Shown piece after piece: positions 8,978 to 16,782 of a DNA stretch of 38,171 bases. Location of the stretch: assembly GCA_964480475.1 (NCBI GenBank), contig CAYZPW010000029.1:1-38171 (forward strand). The letters run 5' to 3'. Numbering within the stretch: the first letter of the stretch is position 1; each line of letters starts with the position of its first letter. This DNA is from CAYZPW01 sp964480475. GTDB taxonomy: Bacteria > B130-G9. A program made the position numbers and the translations under genes. The notes beneath the pieces were generated by a model, which saw nothing but the letters and a program-made list of their open reading frames with translations, was not told the DNA's origin and did no database searches.

Positions 8978-9424
8978 ATGTCCACCTTCACACAGATTCT
9001 ATACCACATCGTTTTTTCCACAAAGAATAGAACGCCGTCTCTGCGTGCGCCCGACCGCGAGCGTCTTTACCGATATATCTGGGGGCTCCTCAAGAACAGA
9101 AACTGCCATCTTCACCGAATAGGGGCCGTCGAGGACCATCTGCATATCCTCACGAGTTTGCATCCATGCCAAAGGCTGGCCGATTTGGTCAGGGATATCA
9201 AAGCAAACACATCGCGATGGATCAAAGATGAACGCATATTCCCGGATTTCAATGGCTGGCAGGATGGATACGGCGCATTCACACATTCGAAGCCGGACAG
9301 GGAAGCGTTAATCAATTATATAAACGGCCAGCAGGAGCATCATAGAAGACTATCATTTGGCGAGGAGCTCAGAGAACTGCTCAATGAGGCCGGGATTGAA
9401 TTCGATGAGCGATTCCTCTTATGA
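8978..9424 (+). CDS. REP-associated Y1 (IS200-like) transposase, RAYT type
   Basis: This 148-residue protein is a complete HUH single-strand DNA nuclease of the Y1 transposase family. It shows VEDHLHIL (His54 and His56, the metal-binding HUH pair) and the C-terminal block LINYINGQQEHHRR with the likely nucleophile Tyr114, ending in the common GIEFDERFLL. ATG 8,978 was chosen because family members begin with a short segment before QILYHIVFSTK; the longer frame would only translate the REP palindrome. Its flanks carry inverted copies of the same REP palindromes that are scattered through the window. RAYT enzymes are known to bind and cleave such hairpins. No tnpB and no classical IS200 ends are seen, so a single-copy domesticated RAYT is likelier than a simple insertion sequence. 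Confidence 0.9.
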   Translation: MSTFTQILYHIVFSTKNRTPSLRAPDRERLYRYIWGLLKNRNCHLHRIGAVEDHLHILTSLHPCQRLADLVRDIKANTSRWIKDERIFPDFNGWQDGYGAFTHSKPDREALINYINGQQEHHRRLSFGEELRELLNEAGIEFDERFLL

Positions 9425-9435
9425 GGTCCGGTGTT

Positions 9436-9532
9436 CGGCCCCTGCAGGGCCGATTTAAGGAGGTGTGAGGCGCCATTCGAGTCCGTAGGCTTCCGCCTAC
9501 GGCTACCGTTGTATTCCCCCTTTCAGGGGGAA
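9436..9532. repeat. REP-like palindromes, right flank of the Y1 transposase
   Basis: Three hairpins follow the transposase: CGGCCCCTGCAGGGCCG (9,436-9,452), CCGTAGGC-TTCC-GCCTACGG (9,483-9,502, followed by CTAC) and TTCCCCCTTTCAGGGGGAA (9,514-9,532). The middle one is the exact reverse complement of the left-flank unit at 8,889-8,908. Confidence 0.85.
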
Positions 9533-9568
9533 GATGTGGGTTGCAGCGTCAAACGAGATCGGGGAAGC

Positions 9569-9596
9569 AATCCAAAATCGCCAATCCGCAATTGCC
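9569..9596. repeat. Heptamer tract
   Basis: Four 7-mers (AATCCAA, AATCGCC, AATCCGC, AATTGCC) sit between the REP palindromes and a gene remnant. Confidence 0.5.
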
Positions 9597-9601
9597 CGGC
9601 T

Positions 9602-9676
9602 GACCTGAAAGCAGAGGCCATCGAAATCCTCTCAATGGTCGTAGCCTCAATCAAGACCGCCCGCCCACGCAAATGA
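9602..9676 (+). pseudogene. C-terminal remnant, possibly a four-helix-bundle (S23/IVP-like) protein
   Basis: A reading frame ending at TGA 9,674 encodes LKAEAIEILSMVVASIKTAR just before the stop. This looks like the last helix of the small four-helix-bundle proteins related to those encoded in 23S rRNA intervening sequences. No start codon or upstream portion of such a gene is present: the frame runs back into the heptamer tract. I read it as the 3' stub of a gene lost by repeat-mediated deletion. The assignment rests on about 24 residues and is weak. Between this remnant and 9,771 nothing else is visible. Confidence 0.3.
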
Positions 9677-9771
9677 TCCGCGATTGGGACTGTCTTCCCC
9701 AGTTCTACGAAGATATAGGATGAGTTACCATATTCGTTAATGGAATATATGATTCAGATTGATTCTCGCGC

Positions 9772-9801
9772 TTGACACAAAGCCCACGAACGAGGCATAC
9801 T
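9772..9801 (+). promoter_or_regulatory. Sigma-70-like promoter for the HEPN gene
   Basis: TTGACA (9,772-9,777) and CATACT (9,796-9,801) are separated by 18 bp, with an AT-rich stretch upstream (9,727-9,755) that could act as an UP element. The nearest downstream gene is the HEPN protein at 9,912. Confidence 0.5.
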
Positions 9802-9911
9802 GATTTGGACCGCGTTCATCAAGAGCACGGGGAATCGTCGGACTCGCAATTATCAGCACTTGTGTGTCTCGACGTATCAATACGAGCGCTATTTTAGACT
9901 GAGGGGGTTGT

Positions 9912-10837
9912 ATGGAGGCTTTTCCCGACGGAGATATCTACGCGGGGCTTTCTGGCCTGGAGATTGAAGCCGACGAAGTCGATCTAGGGGACGGAGTCGC
10001 GCTACGCCGAACCTATGCACATCTGATGATCCCTTTCCTAATGTCCTTTTCGCCCACTTTTCCTGGTACACCATGGAAATCAGGGCAAGGCGGCCTTGAC
10101 TTTGACATAGTTGCCGAACTGGTAGTCCCTAAGGAAGTCTCGCCCGATATCGACGAGAGGATCAGCACAGCGAGGTTAATCGTTGCCCTCATGCGAACCT
10201 GGGGATCGCCGACCATTACGGTCCCAATGATATCCAATGTCTCGTTCTCTTCGGCAGTAAAAATCCCCGACGGCAAAGTTCGTTTCCTGCCGCTTGAGAT
10301 CATGCCGAAATATATCAGGCTCGAGTCGCCGGACGGGGGATTGTATACCGCAGATCGTCTTAAGTGGGTAAAGCTGTGCTGGGCCTCGGCAGTCAAACTC
10401 GTTCCAAGAATGCTGAGCTGCGACTCGCCATCGACACCCTCGACCGCGGGCAATTCATTCAGAATCCTGCCCTAGCTTTGGTTTCGCTATGGGGTTCGCT
10501 TGAGGCTCTGTTTTCCCCTTCTCCAACGGAGCTCAGATTTCGTCTGGCATCATCAATTGCGTCATATTTGGAGGAGCCCCTCGAAGCTCGACTTGCATTG
10601 CACAAAAAAATAATGCGGCTTTATGCAGTGAGATCGGCTGCGGCTCACGGACGCCCGAAAGTCGAAATGGAAACTCTACTGGAGACGTTCGAGCTATTGC
10701 GAAGGGTCGTCATAAAGACAGTTTCCTTTAATCACATACCATTACGGGATGAGCTTGAAGCGCTTCTTTTTTGTGTAGGCAAGGGAAATCCAAAAGAGCC
10801 CAAGGAAAAATCGCACGACGGCTCGGGCACCGGCTGA
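9912..10837 (+). pseudogene. HEPN-domain protein, frameshifted
   Basis: Two overlapping frames together make one protein of about 305 residues. The first (9,912 to about 10,400) starts at an ATG after GAGGGGGTTGT and reads to DRLKWVKLCWASAVKLV. The second continues from about 10,400 with NAELRLAIDTLDRGQFI, then ALVSLWGSLEALFSP and LYAVRSAAAHG. RSAAAH is an R-x4-H motif; with its context it matches the ApeA-like HEPN family. Such domains are often RNases in toxin or defence systems. One base appears to be missing near 10,400, where the frame must move by +1. Either the gene is dead or there is a sequencing error. The N-terminal ~150 residues are not recognised. No antitoxin-like partner directly abuts it, although DUF2442 and HicB genes follow. 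Confidence 0.6.
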
Positions 10838-10922
10838 GAGTTATTCGGCCTCCAGATCACTACGATTTTTTGCCGGCTCTTGCTATATGGAATGGAATAT
10901 GGATATGTTATAGAGGCATGGG

Positions 10923-11168
10923 ATGAGCACGCAAGCAATTGAGGTACACGCTTTAGCGCAAGAAGCCAGATTCACAGATGACGAAATGGTCGTGTCCCTT
11001 GTCGATGGGCGAACGGTTTCCGTTCCACTGGAATGGTTTCCTCGTCTGGCCAAAGCGACAAGAGAGCAGTTGGAGAACCATGAGATTCTCGGTGACGGAG
11101 AAGGGATACATTGGCCAGACATTGACGAGGACCTAAGCGTTGAAGGGCTGCTGCGTGGCAGTCATTAG
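10923..11168 (+). CDS. DUF2442 domain protein
   Basis: This 81-residue protein fits DUF2442 well: it has VVSLVDGRTVSVPLEWFPRL in the middle and GEGIHWPDIDEDLSVEGLL near the end. Family members are small proteins of unknown biochemical role, usually found beside DUF4160 or other toxin-antitoxin-like genes. Here a HicB-like frame follows directly in the same reading frame after the TAG. A purine-rich AGAGGCATGGG precedes the ATG. The function remains unknown. Confidence 0.85.
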   Translation: MSTQAIEVHALAQEARFTDDEMVVSLVDGRTVSVPLEWFPRLAKATREQLENHEILGDGEGIHWPDIDEDLSVEGLLRGSH

Positions 11169-11486
11169 GTTCCTCGCACACGTGAGAACAAGCATGGATT
11201 CCAATACGAGATCATCATCTTTGGGAGCGAGGCGGACGACGCGTTTGTCGCTGAGGTTCCGGAGCTTGCAGGCTGCATGGCCGACGGCAAGACCTATCAA
11301 GAAGCCCTCTCGAATGCCGAGCAGATCATCAAAGAGTGGATTGAGACCGCAGAAGAACTCGGCAGACCCATTCCCCAGCCGAAGGGTCGCCTCGCCTACG
11401 CCCGAGCGAAGCGCGCCAGGAAGCCCTCTCGAGTGCCGAGCAGATCGTCAACGAGTGGATCGAGACCGCCCGACCAAACAAGTAAT
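11169..11486 (+). pseudogene. HicB-like antitoxin, start lost and 3' part duplicated
   Basis: The frame encodes HGFQYEIIIFGSEADDAF, then VAEVPELAGCMADGKTY and EALSNAEQIIKEWIETAEE, ending in LGRPIPQPKGRLAYARAKRA. That is the partial RNase-H-like fold of HicB antitoxins. Between the upstream TAG (11,166) and this block the frame contains no ATG, GTG or TTG. A GTG at 11,182 would serve if one A were restored, so a 1-bp deletion at the 5' end is likely. A second, out-of-frame copy of the block EALSNAEQIIKEWIETA lies at 11,421-11,486 (EALSSAEQIVNEWIETA, then a stop). No hicA is adjacent. I read this as a decayed antitoxin gene; initiation at an unusual codon is the alternative. Confidence 0.6.
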
Positions 11487-11518
11487 CCCCAATCCCCAAT
11501 CCGAAATCCGCAATCTAC
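11484..11518. repeat. Heptamer tract overlapping the wtpA stop codon
   Basis: Five 7-mers (AATCCCC, AATCCCC, AATCCGA, AATCCGC, AATCTAC) run into the 3' end of the minus-strand gene; its stop codon lies in the last unit. Confidence 0.65.
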
Positions 11519-12474
11519 TTCGCGGCGTATTTCCTAAGCGAGGGCGGAAGCTTGTCGTAGGTGGTCGTCGCTGATGGGACCACGGACGGCTGGCCGTTCT
11601 TCGCCATGATCGCCATGCCCTTGTCCTTGTCCAGCAGGAACTCGACGAATGCCAAGGCGGCCTTCGGATTGCGCGAGCTCCTCGGAATCGTTACGCCATA
11701 GACCATCGGCGCGCCTCGCTTAGCAATGGTCTCACCTGGCTTCCTGCCCGTCACGTCAACGGACACAGTCCCGTACCAATCGGCCAGCTCGGAGTTCTTG
11801 AGATTGATCTCGTCGGGAAGAAGGAGGTAGCTGAGCCTGTGCTGCCGGGCCACGGAACGATACAAGAAAACGTAATCGATCGCTCCCGCCTCGAGCAGGG
11901 CAAGAAGGTCAACCTCCTTGGGGCGGATGTATCTAACGTCCTTTCTTAGCACCTCTGCGGTTAGGCCGGGTTTTTGGTAGTATCTCTCGGCAAGTCTCAT
12001 CGTCAGGACGGCTCGATAGCCGCATGGGTCGCTATTGGGGTCTGACCTGCCGAACCTGACGTCTTTTTCCATCAGGACCTCAAACCAGTTATCACGGTTG
12101 ATCCTGTCTGAACCGCGAGACGCCTCGTGATAGACGATCGTCATCTCATTTGCGGCGAACTTGATGTTCCAGTCTGCGTGTTCAGGAATCAAGAGCGTGT
12201 CGATGACGGTATAGTCTGCGGAGGCCATCACGTCGCAGGGCCGCTTCAGGTCCGAAATCTTGCGGGCGCAGGTCCTGCTGCCGGCCGCCTCACAAAGCAC
12301 CTTCACGTTGGGATGCGCCTTCATAAAAGCGCCCGCGATCTGTTTGAACGGGACGGCGAGGCTGCCGGCGTGGAAGACAACCAGCCTGCCGGAAAGAGCG
12401 GAGGGGCCTTGTTCGGCAACCATCAGTTGAGCCATTAGGAGCAGCGCAAGCATGACCAACAGGCTGTTTCTCAT
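11515..12474 (-). CDS. wtpA: Tungstate/molybdate ABC transporter substrate-binding protein (WtpA-like)
   Basis: This 319-residue periplasmic binding protein has a signal peptide (MRNSLLVMLALLLMAQLMVA) followed by the WtpA/ModA class fold. Typical WtpA blocks are GRLVVFHAGSLAVPF at the mature N-terminus, CDVMASADYTVID, DWNIKFAANEMTIVYHE, RFGRSDPNSDPCGYRAVL, VDLLALLEAGAIDYVFLYRS and VARQHRLSYLLLPDEINL. The archaeal-type protein binds tungstate and molybdate in octahedral coordination; the specificity here is inferred. I chose ATG 12,474 rather than 12,486 because GGAGG sits just before it, inside the longer frame. No permease or ATPase gene is adjacent, so the rest of the transporter must be elsewhere. 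Upstream lies a REP cluster, downstream a heptamer tract. Confidence 0.88.
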   Translation of the reverse strand: MRNSLLVMLALLLMAQLMVAEQGPSALSGRLVVFHAGSLAVPFKQIAGAFMKAHPNVKVLCEAAGSRTCARKISDLKRPCDVMASADYTVIDTLLIPEHADWNIKFAANEMTIVYHEASRGSDRINRDNWFEVLMEKDVRFGRSDPNSDPCGYRAVLTMRLAERYYQKPGLTAEVLRKDVRYIRPKEVDLLALLEAGAIDYVFLYRSVARQHRLSYLLLPDEINLKNSELADWYGTVSVDVTGRKPGETIAKRGAPMVYGVTIPRSSRNPKAALAFVEFLLDKDKGMAIMAKNGQPSVVPSATTTYDKLPPSLRKYAAK

Positions 12475-12571
12475 CTTTTCCTCCATTTACTCTGATGTAT
12501 TGTGTCTCAGTTACCCTTAAGGCTTGACTGTCTGATGCCGTGGAACAGACTGTCGGCCGTGATCGTTTGTG

Positions 12572-12660
12572 CAGCCCCTTCAGGGCTGTTTTCCTCTGTC
12601 CTTCCGCCTGATCCGTAGGCTGGCGCCTACGGCTACTCATGTTATGCCCCTTCAGGGCAT
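12572..12660. repeat. REP-like palindrome cluster
   Basis: CAGCCCCTTCAGGGCTG (12,572-12,588), CCGTAGGC-TGGC-GCCTACGG (12,613-12,632) and ATGCCCCTTCAGGGCAT (12,644-12,660) fill the gap between two minus-strand genes. The last two units recur nearly identically at 34,766-34,812. Cotranscription of the flanking genes across these hairpins is possible but uncertain. Confidence 0.85.
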
Positions 12661-12691
12661 TGAACGACGTCACACCCTCGTGCGACCGCAG

Positions 12692-15583
12692 TTACCAGGG
12701 GGCCTCTGGCGTTTCATACCAGTCCATGTCGAGGCCATAGCCCCACAGGTACGGTCCAGCGTTGTGGCGCCACTGCTTGTTCTCTTCAAACAGCGGGCAG
12801 CCGCAGGTGCCGCCGTAGTCGTGAAAGGTGAGCGCGTCGTGCCCCTCTGTGTCAAGAAACACGCCGACGGTGCACATCTCGTCCCGGAAGTTCCCCATCG
12901 GTCCCCGGTCAGTGCAGGCACCGTAGGATTGGTCGCTCTGCGTCGCGTAGGGGCTATTGGCCATTTCATAGCTGTCGTCGCCATATCTGTCCCAGAAAAG
13001 CCCCATGGCCTGTATGTCGCCAGCTCCGGCGGAACGGACCCGATGCTCGTACGTATCGTTACCGCTGCCATCAATGAACACGGCGAAAGCGAGGTCGCGG
13101 CCTGAGCCCATATTCTGGCCGACTTGATACTCGTTGCCGACGTTGTATTCGTCGTCACCCATGAGGTCCACGGCACACGCGAGCCCCATGTGCGGCGTGC
13201 CGCCGAGGGAGAGCTGGACGCAGCGGTATGTATCGTTGCCGGCCCTGTCCTCGAGGCTGCCGAGTGCCCACCAGTAGCCTGTGCCTTGAACGTAAATGGG
13301 TCCCCAATAATTATCATCGCCGTCACCATCGACCAGCATGCCGATGCCGCCGGCGAGGCTTCTCCCGTCGGCGTCCATATCCGCGCGGCGACCGAATCCT
13401 GCGCCCTGGGCCATGGCCGTGTAGTTGCCCCACCACTCGTCATAGAGGCCCTGAGCGTGGTAGCTGTCGTTGCCACTGACGTCCACCAACGCCCCGAAGC
13501 CGAGCGTTGACCCGAAGCCCTGGCCGGACCCCGGCAGCGTCAGGTATTCATCATTACCGGCCACGTCTATCAGAAGGGCAAGTCCCGCGTGTGCTGCGGC
13601 CTGTGTCCAGCTGGCGGACGCCGAATCGCAGCTGTAAACGTCGTCGCCATCGTAGTCCACGAGAATCCCCGAGCCATGCCAAGCGCAGGCCAGCCCCGAT
13701 TGGCCGCTTGAATAGTCGTCGTCGCCGGAAAGGTCGAAGACGCCGCCAATCCCGAACAGTCCGCAGCAGAACTTGACGGCGCCCGAGCCGCCATCATACT
13801 TGTCGTTGCCCGCTATATCGATGATAGTGCCAATAGGGTTGCTGAAGGACATCGGAATTGCGTTCGGACCATCGTAGAAATCGTTGCCGCCGAGATCGAC
13901 AATTAGCGAATACTGGCCGGGAACACGCAGGTCGCCGGTACCCAGCACGCAGGCGCTGCCGACTGAGGTGTGAAACTTGATGGTCTCGAAAGCCGTCGGG
14001 CCTATCTCGTGCTCGTCCAGCCAATTCCTGAGCTGATCGATCGCCTCGACAACGCCTGACAAGTAAGCCGCCGTGGCGGCCGAGAGCTGCGCCAAGTCCA
14101 GCCTATGCATCAGCTCAAACGCGTCTGCATCCGCATTCTGATAGTTCCACCATGGCTCGGTCACAAGGTCGTACAAGCTCGACCGGCTCACGGTGTCCAG
14201 GTCACCAACCGCTACGCCGAGGCTTTCGGCGAGGAACTCTTTGTCAAAAGCGGTCTCAAGCTCCAACGCTCCCTCGACCATCGCATCAGCAATTCTGGTC
14301 ACGAAGACCTGAATCTCCTGAGGCAGTGTCTGCCAGTTCGCCTCGTCCTCAGGAGTGTCGAATATCATGTCCATTTGCTCTTTCGCGGTATCGGCCTGCT
14401 TAAAGGGCGCTTTTGCGCTCAGTTCTTGAGCTTCATATTCGAGGAGCTGGTAGCAGTAGGTCGCAATTGCCGCTGGGTCCCGGTGGTTCTCCAGTAGTGT
14501 GTCGCCGATCTCGCCGCACAAGCGCGGCACTTCCGTGATGTCACGGAAGAGATCATATACGGCGTTGAGGCGGAACTCGTGTCCGCCAAAGCGGTCCATT
14601 TCCTCGGTCGCGAATCCCAGCGGCTTGGCCCCGTGGCCGATGTTGGAGCACATATAGCTCCAGAGGTCATCGGGTACCTGAAGGCTGGACCTGTCATCCG
14701 GGGGGCGACTGTGATGGCCAAATGGCCAGGTGGCCGTGTCGAGCTCGCTGACCCATGCCCCGGTCTCTGACTCGAGCAGCACGGCATACCAGGTGTAAAT
14801 GCCCGGCGGAAATGTGTCATTGAACGTTACTGTTTCTATCGGATAGCCGCTTATGGCGAAGCCAGCGGGCATACCCAAAAAGATGCCCTCAGCCACCTTG
14901 CTGTAAGACGGCCAGAAGAATAACTCGTCCCCAACGCCGACGGCTATGTATGCAAGGACATTCAAGCAGGGACAGGGATTGGATACACTTGCCGAGACCT
15001 GCATCGTGTCGCCCGCCAAATATGGCGTCATGTCATCTTGCTCGTGGTTGAGGCTGAGCTCTATCGTCGGCGACAGCGCCTCTATCGCATCGATGACGTA
15101 TTGCTCTCGCCCGGCGCGATACCCAAGCCGAACCGTTCTTATGACGCCCAGGCAGTCGATCACGTAGAACACCGGCACGTTGCCTTGAGCGTCCCCCTTG
15201 TATTCGGCCCAGCACTCGCCATTTGTGTCCATCGCAAGCGGGAAGGTCAGCCCGTGCTCGTCCCTGAACGCCGCCAAGTCCTCGAACGTCTCGTCGGCAG
15301 GGTCGATGTCAATACCCAGAACTACAACGTCTTCGTCCTTATACGGCTGATAAACGTTCTGCTCGTAGGCCGGCGCCGCAGTGCAGCATCGGCTGTCGGC
15401 CGTTTCGAGCAGAAACAGCACGACGATCTTGTCGCAATAGTCAGACAGGCCGACCGTCTGGTGGTCAATGCTCTCGACCGAAAAGTCCGGCGCCTCGTCC
15501 CCCTCCGCCAAGAACGCGTGAGCCAAAACCGGCGCGAGCAGCAAGACACACAACACAAAGAGCCCCATTGCCTTCGCTTTCAT
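12692..15583 (-). CDS. Secreted redoxin-domain protein with GND/GDD beta-solenoid repeats
   Basis: This protein of 963 residues begins with a signal peptide (MKAKAMGLFVLCVLLLAPVL). The start at 15,583 is fixed by GGAGGGAGAG. Residues ~28-165 are an AhpC/TSA/TlpA-like thioredoxin fold (EGDEAPDFSVESIDHQTVGL). Its active-site position has a vicinal Cys66-Cys67 (DSRCCTAAP) instead of C-x-x-C. Residues ~173-290 are a beta-sandwich-like region similar to the C-termini of the proteins at 283 and 24,061. A helical region follows. The last ~350 residues carry about twelve repeats ending in (A/S)GND-x-Y, (D/G)GDD-x-Y or similar (GGNDFYDG, SGDDDYSSG, DGDDVYSCD, AGNDEYLT). They suggest a calcium-binding beta-roll, loosely like RTX but with its own spacing. 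I infer a periplasmic or surface protein; the redox role is uncertain. Confidence 0.75.
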   Translation of the reverse strand: MKAKAMGLFVLCVLLLAPVLAHAFLAEGDEAPDFSVESIDHQTVGLSDYCDKIVVLFLLETADSRCCTAAPAYEQNVYQPYKDEDVVVLGIDIDPADETFEDLAAFRDEHGLTFPLAMDTNGECWAEYKGDAQGNVPVFYVIDCLGVIRTVRLGYRAGREQYVIDAIEALSPTIELSLNHEQDDMTPYLAGDTMQVSASVSNPCPCLNVLAYIAVGVGDELFFWPSYSKVAEGIFLGMPAGFAISGYPIETVTFNDTFPPGIYTWYAVLLESETGAWVSELDTATWPFGHHSRPPDDRSSLQVPDDLWSYMCSNIGHGAKPLGFATEEMDRFGGHEFRLNAVYDLFRDITEVPRLCGEIGDTLLENHRDPAAIATYCYQLLEYEAQELSAKAPFKQADTAKEQMDMIFDTPEDEANWQTLPQEIQVFVTRIADAMVEGALELETAFDKEFLAESLGVAVGDLDTVSRSSLYDLVTEPWWNYQNADADAFELMHRLDLAQLSAATAAYLSGVVEAIDQLRNWLDEHEIGPTAFETIKFHTSVGSACVLGTGDLRVPGQYSLIVDLGGNDFYDGPNAIPMSFSNPIGTIIDIAGNDKYDGGSGAVKFCCGLFGIGGVFDLSGDDDYSSGQSGLACAWHGSGILVDYDGDDVYSCDSASASWTQAAAHAGLALLIDVAGNDEYLTLPGSGQGFGSTLGFGALVDVSGNDSYHAQGLYDEWWGNYTAMAQGAGFGRRADMDADGRSLAGGIGMLVDGDGDDNYWGPIYVQGTGYWWALGSLEDRAGNDTYRCVQLSLGGTPHMGLACAVDLMGDDEYNVGNEYQVGQNMGSGRDLAFAVFIDGSGNDTYEHRVRSAGAGDIQAMGLFWDRYGDDSYEMANSPYATQSDQSYGACTDRGPMGNFRDEMCTVGVFLDTEGHDALTFHDYGGTCGCPLFEENKQWRHNAGPYLWGYGLDMDWYETPEAPW

Positions 15584-15867
15584 TCGTCTCTCCCTCCTGA
15601 TTTGACGAGTATAAATGCCCTTACAGAACTCGAAAAACACTGAGCCCCAAATGCCTCGGATGCCCAGCCCCTCAACCCGCCTCATATTCCTGCATAACAC
15701 GGAGTTCATCGCCGTTGAAGCGGCGCACTCCATTGTAGCATAGGTGGCGAGCGGGATGCAAATTAGATTTTGTCCCGGCGATTTGAGATTATCTGCCGTA
15801 TATTGGCAATGATCGGCGGCGGCATTTGACGCCCCTATGGAAGCCAAGCTTTGGAGAACGTAAGAAA

Positions 15868-16341
15868 GTGCCTTTGAATATCAATGATGAACTCGAATCA
15901 GTCGCGAGGTCTCTCAACGAAAGCGGGATCGAATACGCACTCTGTGGAGGATTGGCGGTGGCCGTTCATGGATACCCGCGAGCCACTCAGGATATCGACA
16001 TACTGATAAGAGAATCGGACTTGAATCAGGCAATAGCCGTTCTTGGCAAGAAGGGGTATTGTCTATCGGCGGGATTTCCTCCTTTCGATGTGGGAAAGGA
16101 ATCGGAATCACGGATCTATCGCATCTCGAAGCGGAGCGGGGATGATCTCCTTACCATCGACCTGGTTCTCGTTTCTCCGATTATGGGGGACATTTGGGAG
16201 GGCCGGGAGACATTCCAGGTTGGCGATTACGAGATAACGGTCGTTTCTCTATCGCGATTGAAGAAGATGAAATGGCTTGCGGGAAGGCCGCAAGACCTTG
16301 TAGATTTAGAGCGACTTGAAGATTTCGAGCGAGATGACTAA
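15868..16341 (+). CDS. Nucleotidyltransferase-fold protein (MNT/AbiEii-like)
   Basis: The protein of about 157 residues carries CGGLAVAVHGYPRATQDIDI, the G-G...D-x-D signature of small nucleotidyltransferases of the kind found in MNT/HEPN and AbiE-like modules. A later Asp in DLLTIDLVLVSP would be the third metal ligand. I chose GTG 15,868 because GGAGAA lies at suitable distance; a TTG at 15,826 is the longer alternative. The stop overlaps the ATG of a short downstream gene, so the two are translationally coupled, as in toxin-antitoxin pairs. The substrate is unknown. The upstream gap (15,584-15,867) shows nothing else. Confidence 0.75.
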   Translation: MPLNINDELESVARSLNESGIEYALCGGLAVAVHGYPRATQDIDILIRESDLNQAIAVLGKKGYCLSAGFPPFDVGKESESRIYRISKRSGDDLLTIDLVLVSPIMGDIWEGRETFQVGDYEITVVSLSRLKKMKWLAGRPQDLVDLERLEDFERDD

Positions 16342-16537
16342 TCCAGACGACAAGAACATCAGCCGCGGGATTAGCCGGGATATGTCGAAAGAGGCGATTT
16401 CCCGTCGGCTCAGGATAGTCTCCGACCTTCGAATCCTCTGCCTCAAGCTGGGGCGGGCAGAGAAGGTGGAACGCGACCGAACCAGCCCCCAGCAATCGGA
16501 GCCACCGGGGCATTCCGCAGACGCGGATGCAGGGTGA
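16334..16537 (+). CDS. Small partner of the nucleotidyltransferase
   Basis: This 67-residue protein starts inside the last codons of the nucleotidyltransferase gene, with an 8-bp overlap including both start and stop. Its core DMSKEAISRRLRIVSDLRIL is amphipathic and helical, with a further CLKLGRAEK; the C-terminus is polar and probably disordered. Short proteins with an MS-x-EAI-x-RRLR pattern next to nucleotidyltransferases are, as far as I recall, a recurring arrangement without a settled name. A role as antitoxin or subunit is inferred only from this coupling. Confidence 0.6.
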   Translation: MTNPDDKNISRGISRDMSKEAISRRLRIVSDLRILCLKLGRAEKVERDRTSPQQSEPPGHSADADAG

Positions 16538-16689
16538 TTTCCATCGTCGTCACGCGTGTAAAGAGATGGGGGAACGCGATGATCGAAAAGCCCGGTGAGC
16601 TGTTCGGCAAATCTCGATTTCCGCGATGTAAATACTCGCCCCGAACTTGGTGATTGACGGTGAAGGCAGAAAGCCCGCTGCCGGTCAGC

Positions 16690-16732
16690 GCTAGTCCTTT
16701 TGCCCCTTTTTCCTTTTGTCCTTTTCTCCCCC
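16690..16732. repeat. Pyrimidine-rich heptamer-like tract
   Basis: Repeated CCTTTTG/CCTTTTC/CCCTTTTT units with a 7-8 base period lie in the gap between the small gene and the tRNA-His promoter. A similar tract lies between pal and cpoB at 33,823-33,862. No gene is evident in 16,538-16,752. Confidence 0.5.
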
Positions 16733-16753
16733 TCAACCGGGCGCCTCGCCGTG

Positions 16754-16782
16754 TTGACGGAAAAGACCCACGCTACTATAGT
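16754..16782 (+). promoter_or_regulatory. Sigma-70-like promoter for tRNA-His-hisS
   Basis: TTGACG (16,754-16,759) and TATAGT (16,777-16,782) are separated by exactly 17 bp; each differs from consensus at one position. Transcription would begin near 16,789, about 64 bp before the tRNA. It is the best promoter in the window and would drive the tRNA together with hisS and perhaps the ammonia-lyase gene. Confidence 0.7.

Noticed and set aside
12569..13510. Plus-strand frames opposite the redoxin-solenoid gene
   Set aside because: They have repetitive shadow composition and no signals; the minus-strand gene has a signal peptide, a ribosome-binding site and ordered repeats.
15784..15847. Start of the redoxin protein at 15,847
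   Set aside because: The extra 88 residues lack conservation and a signal; MKAKAMGLF at 15,583 has both a ribosome-binding site and a signal peptide.
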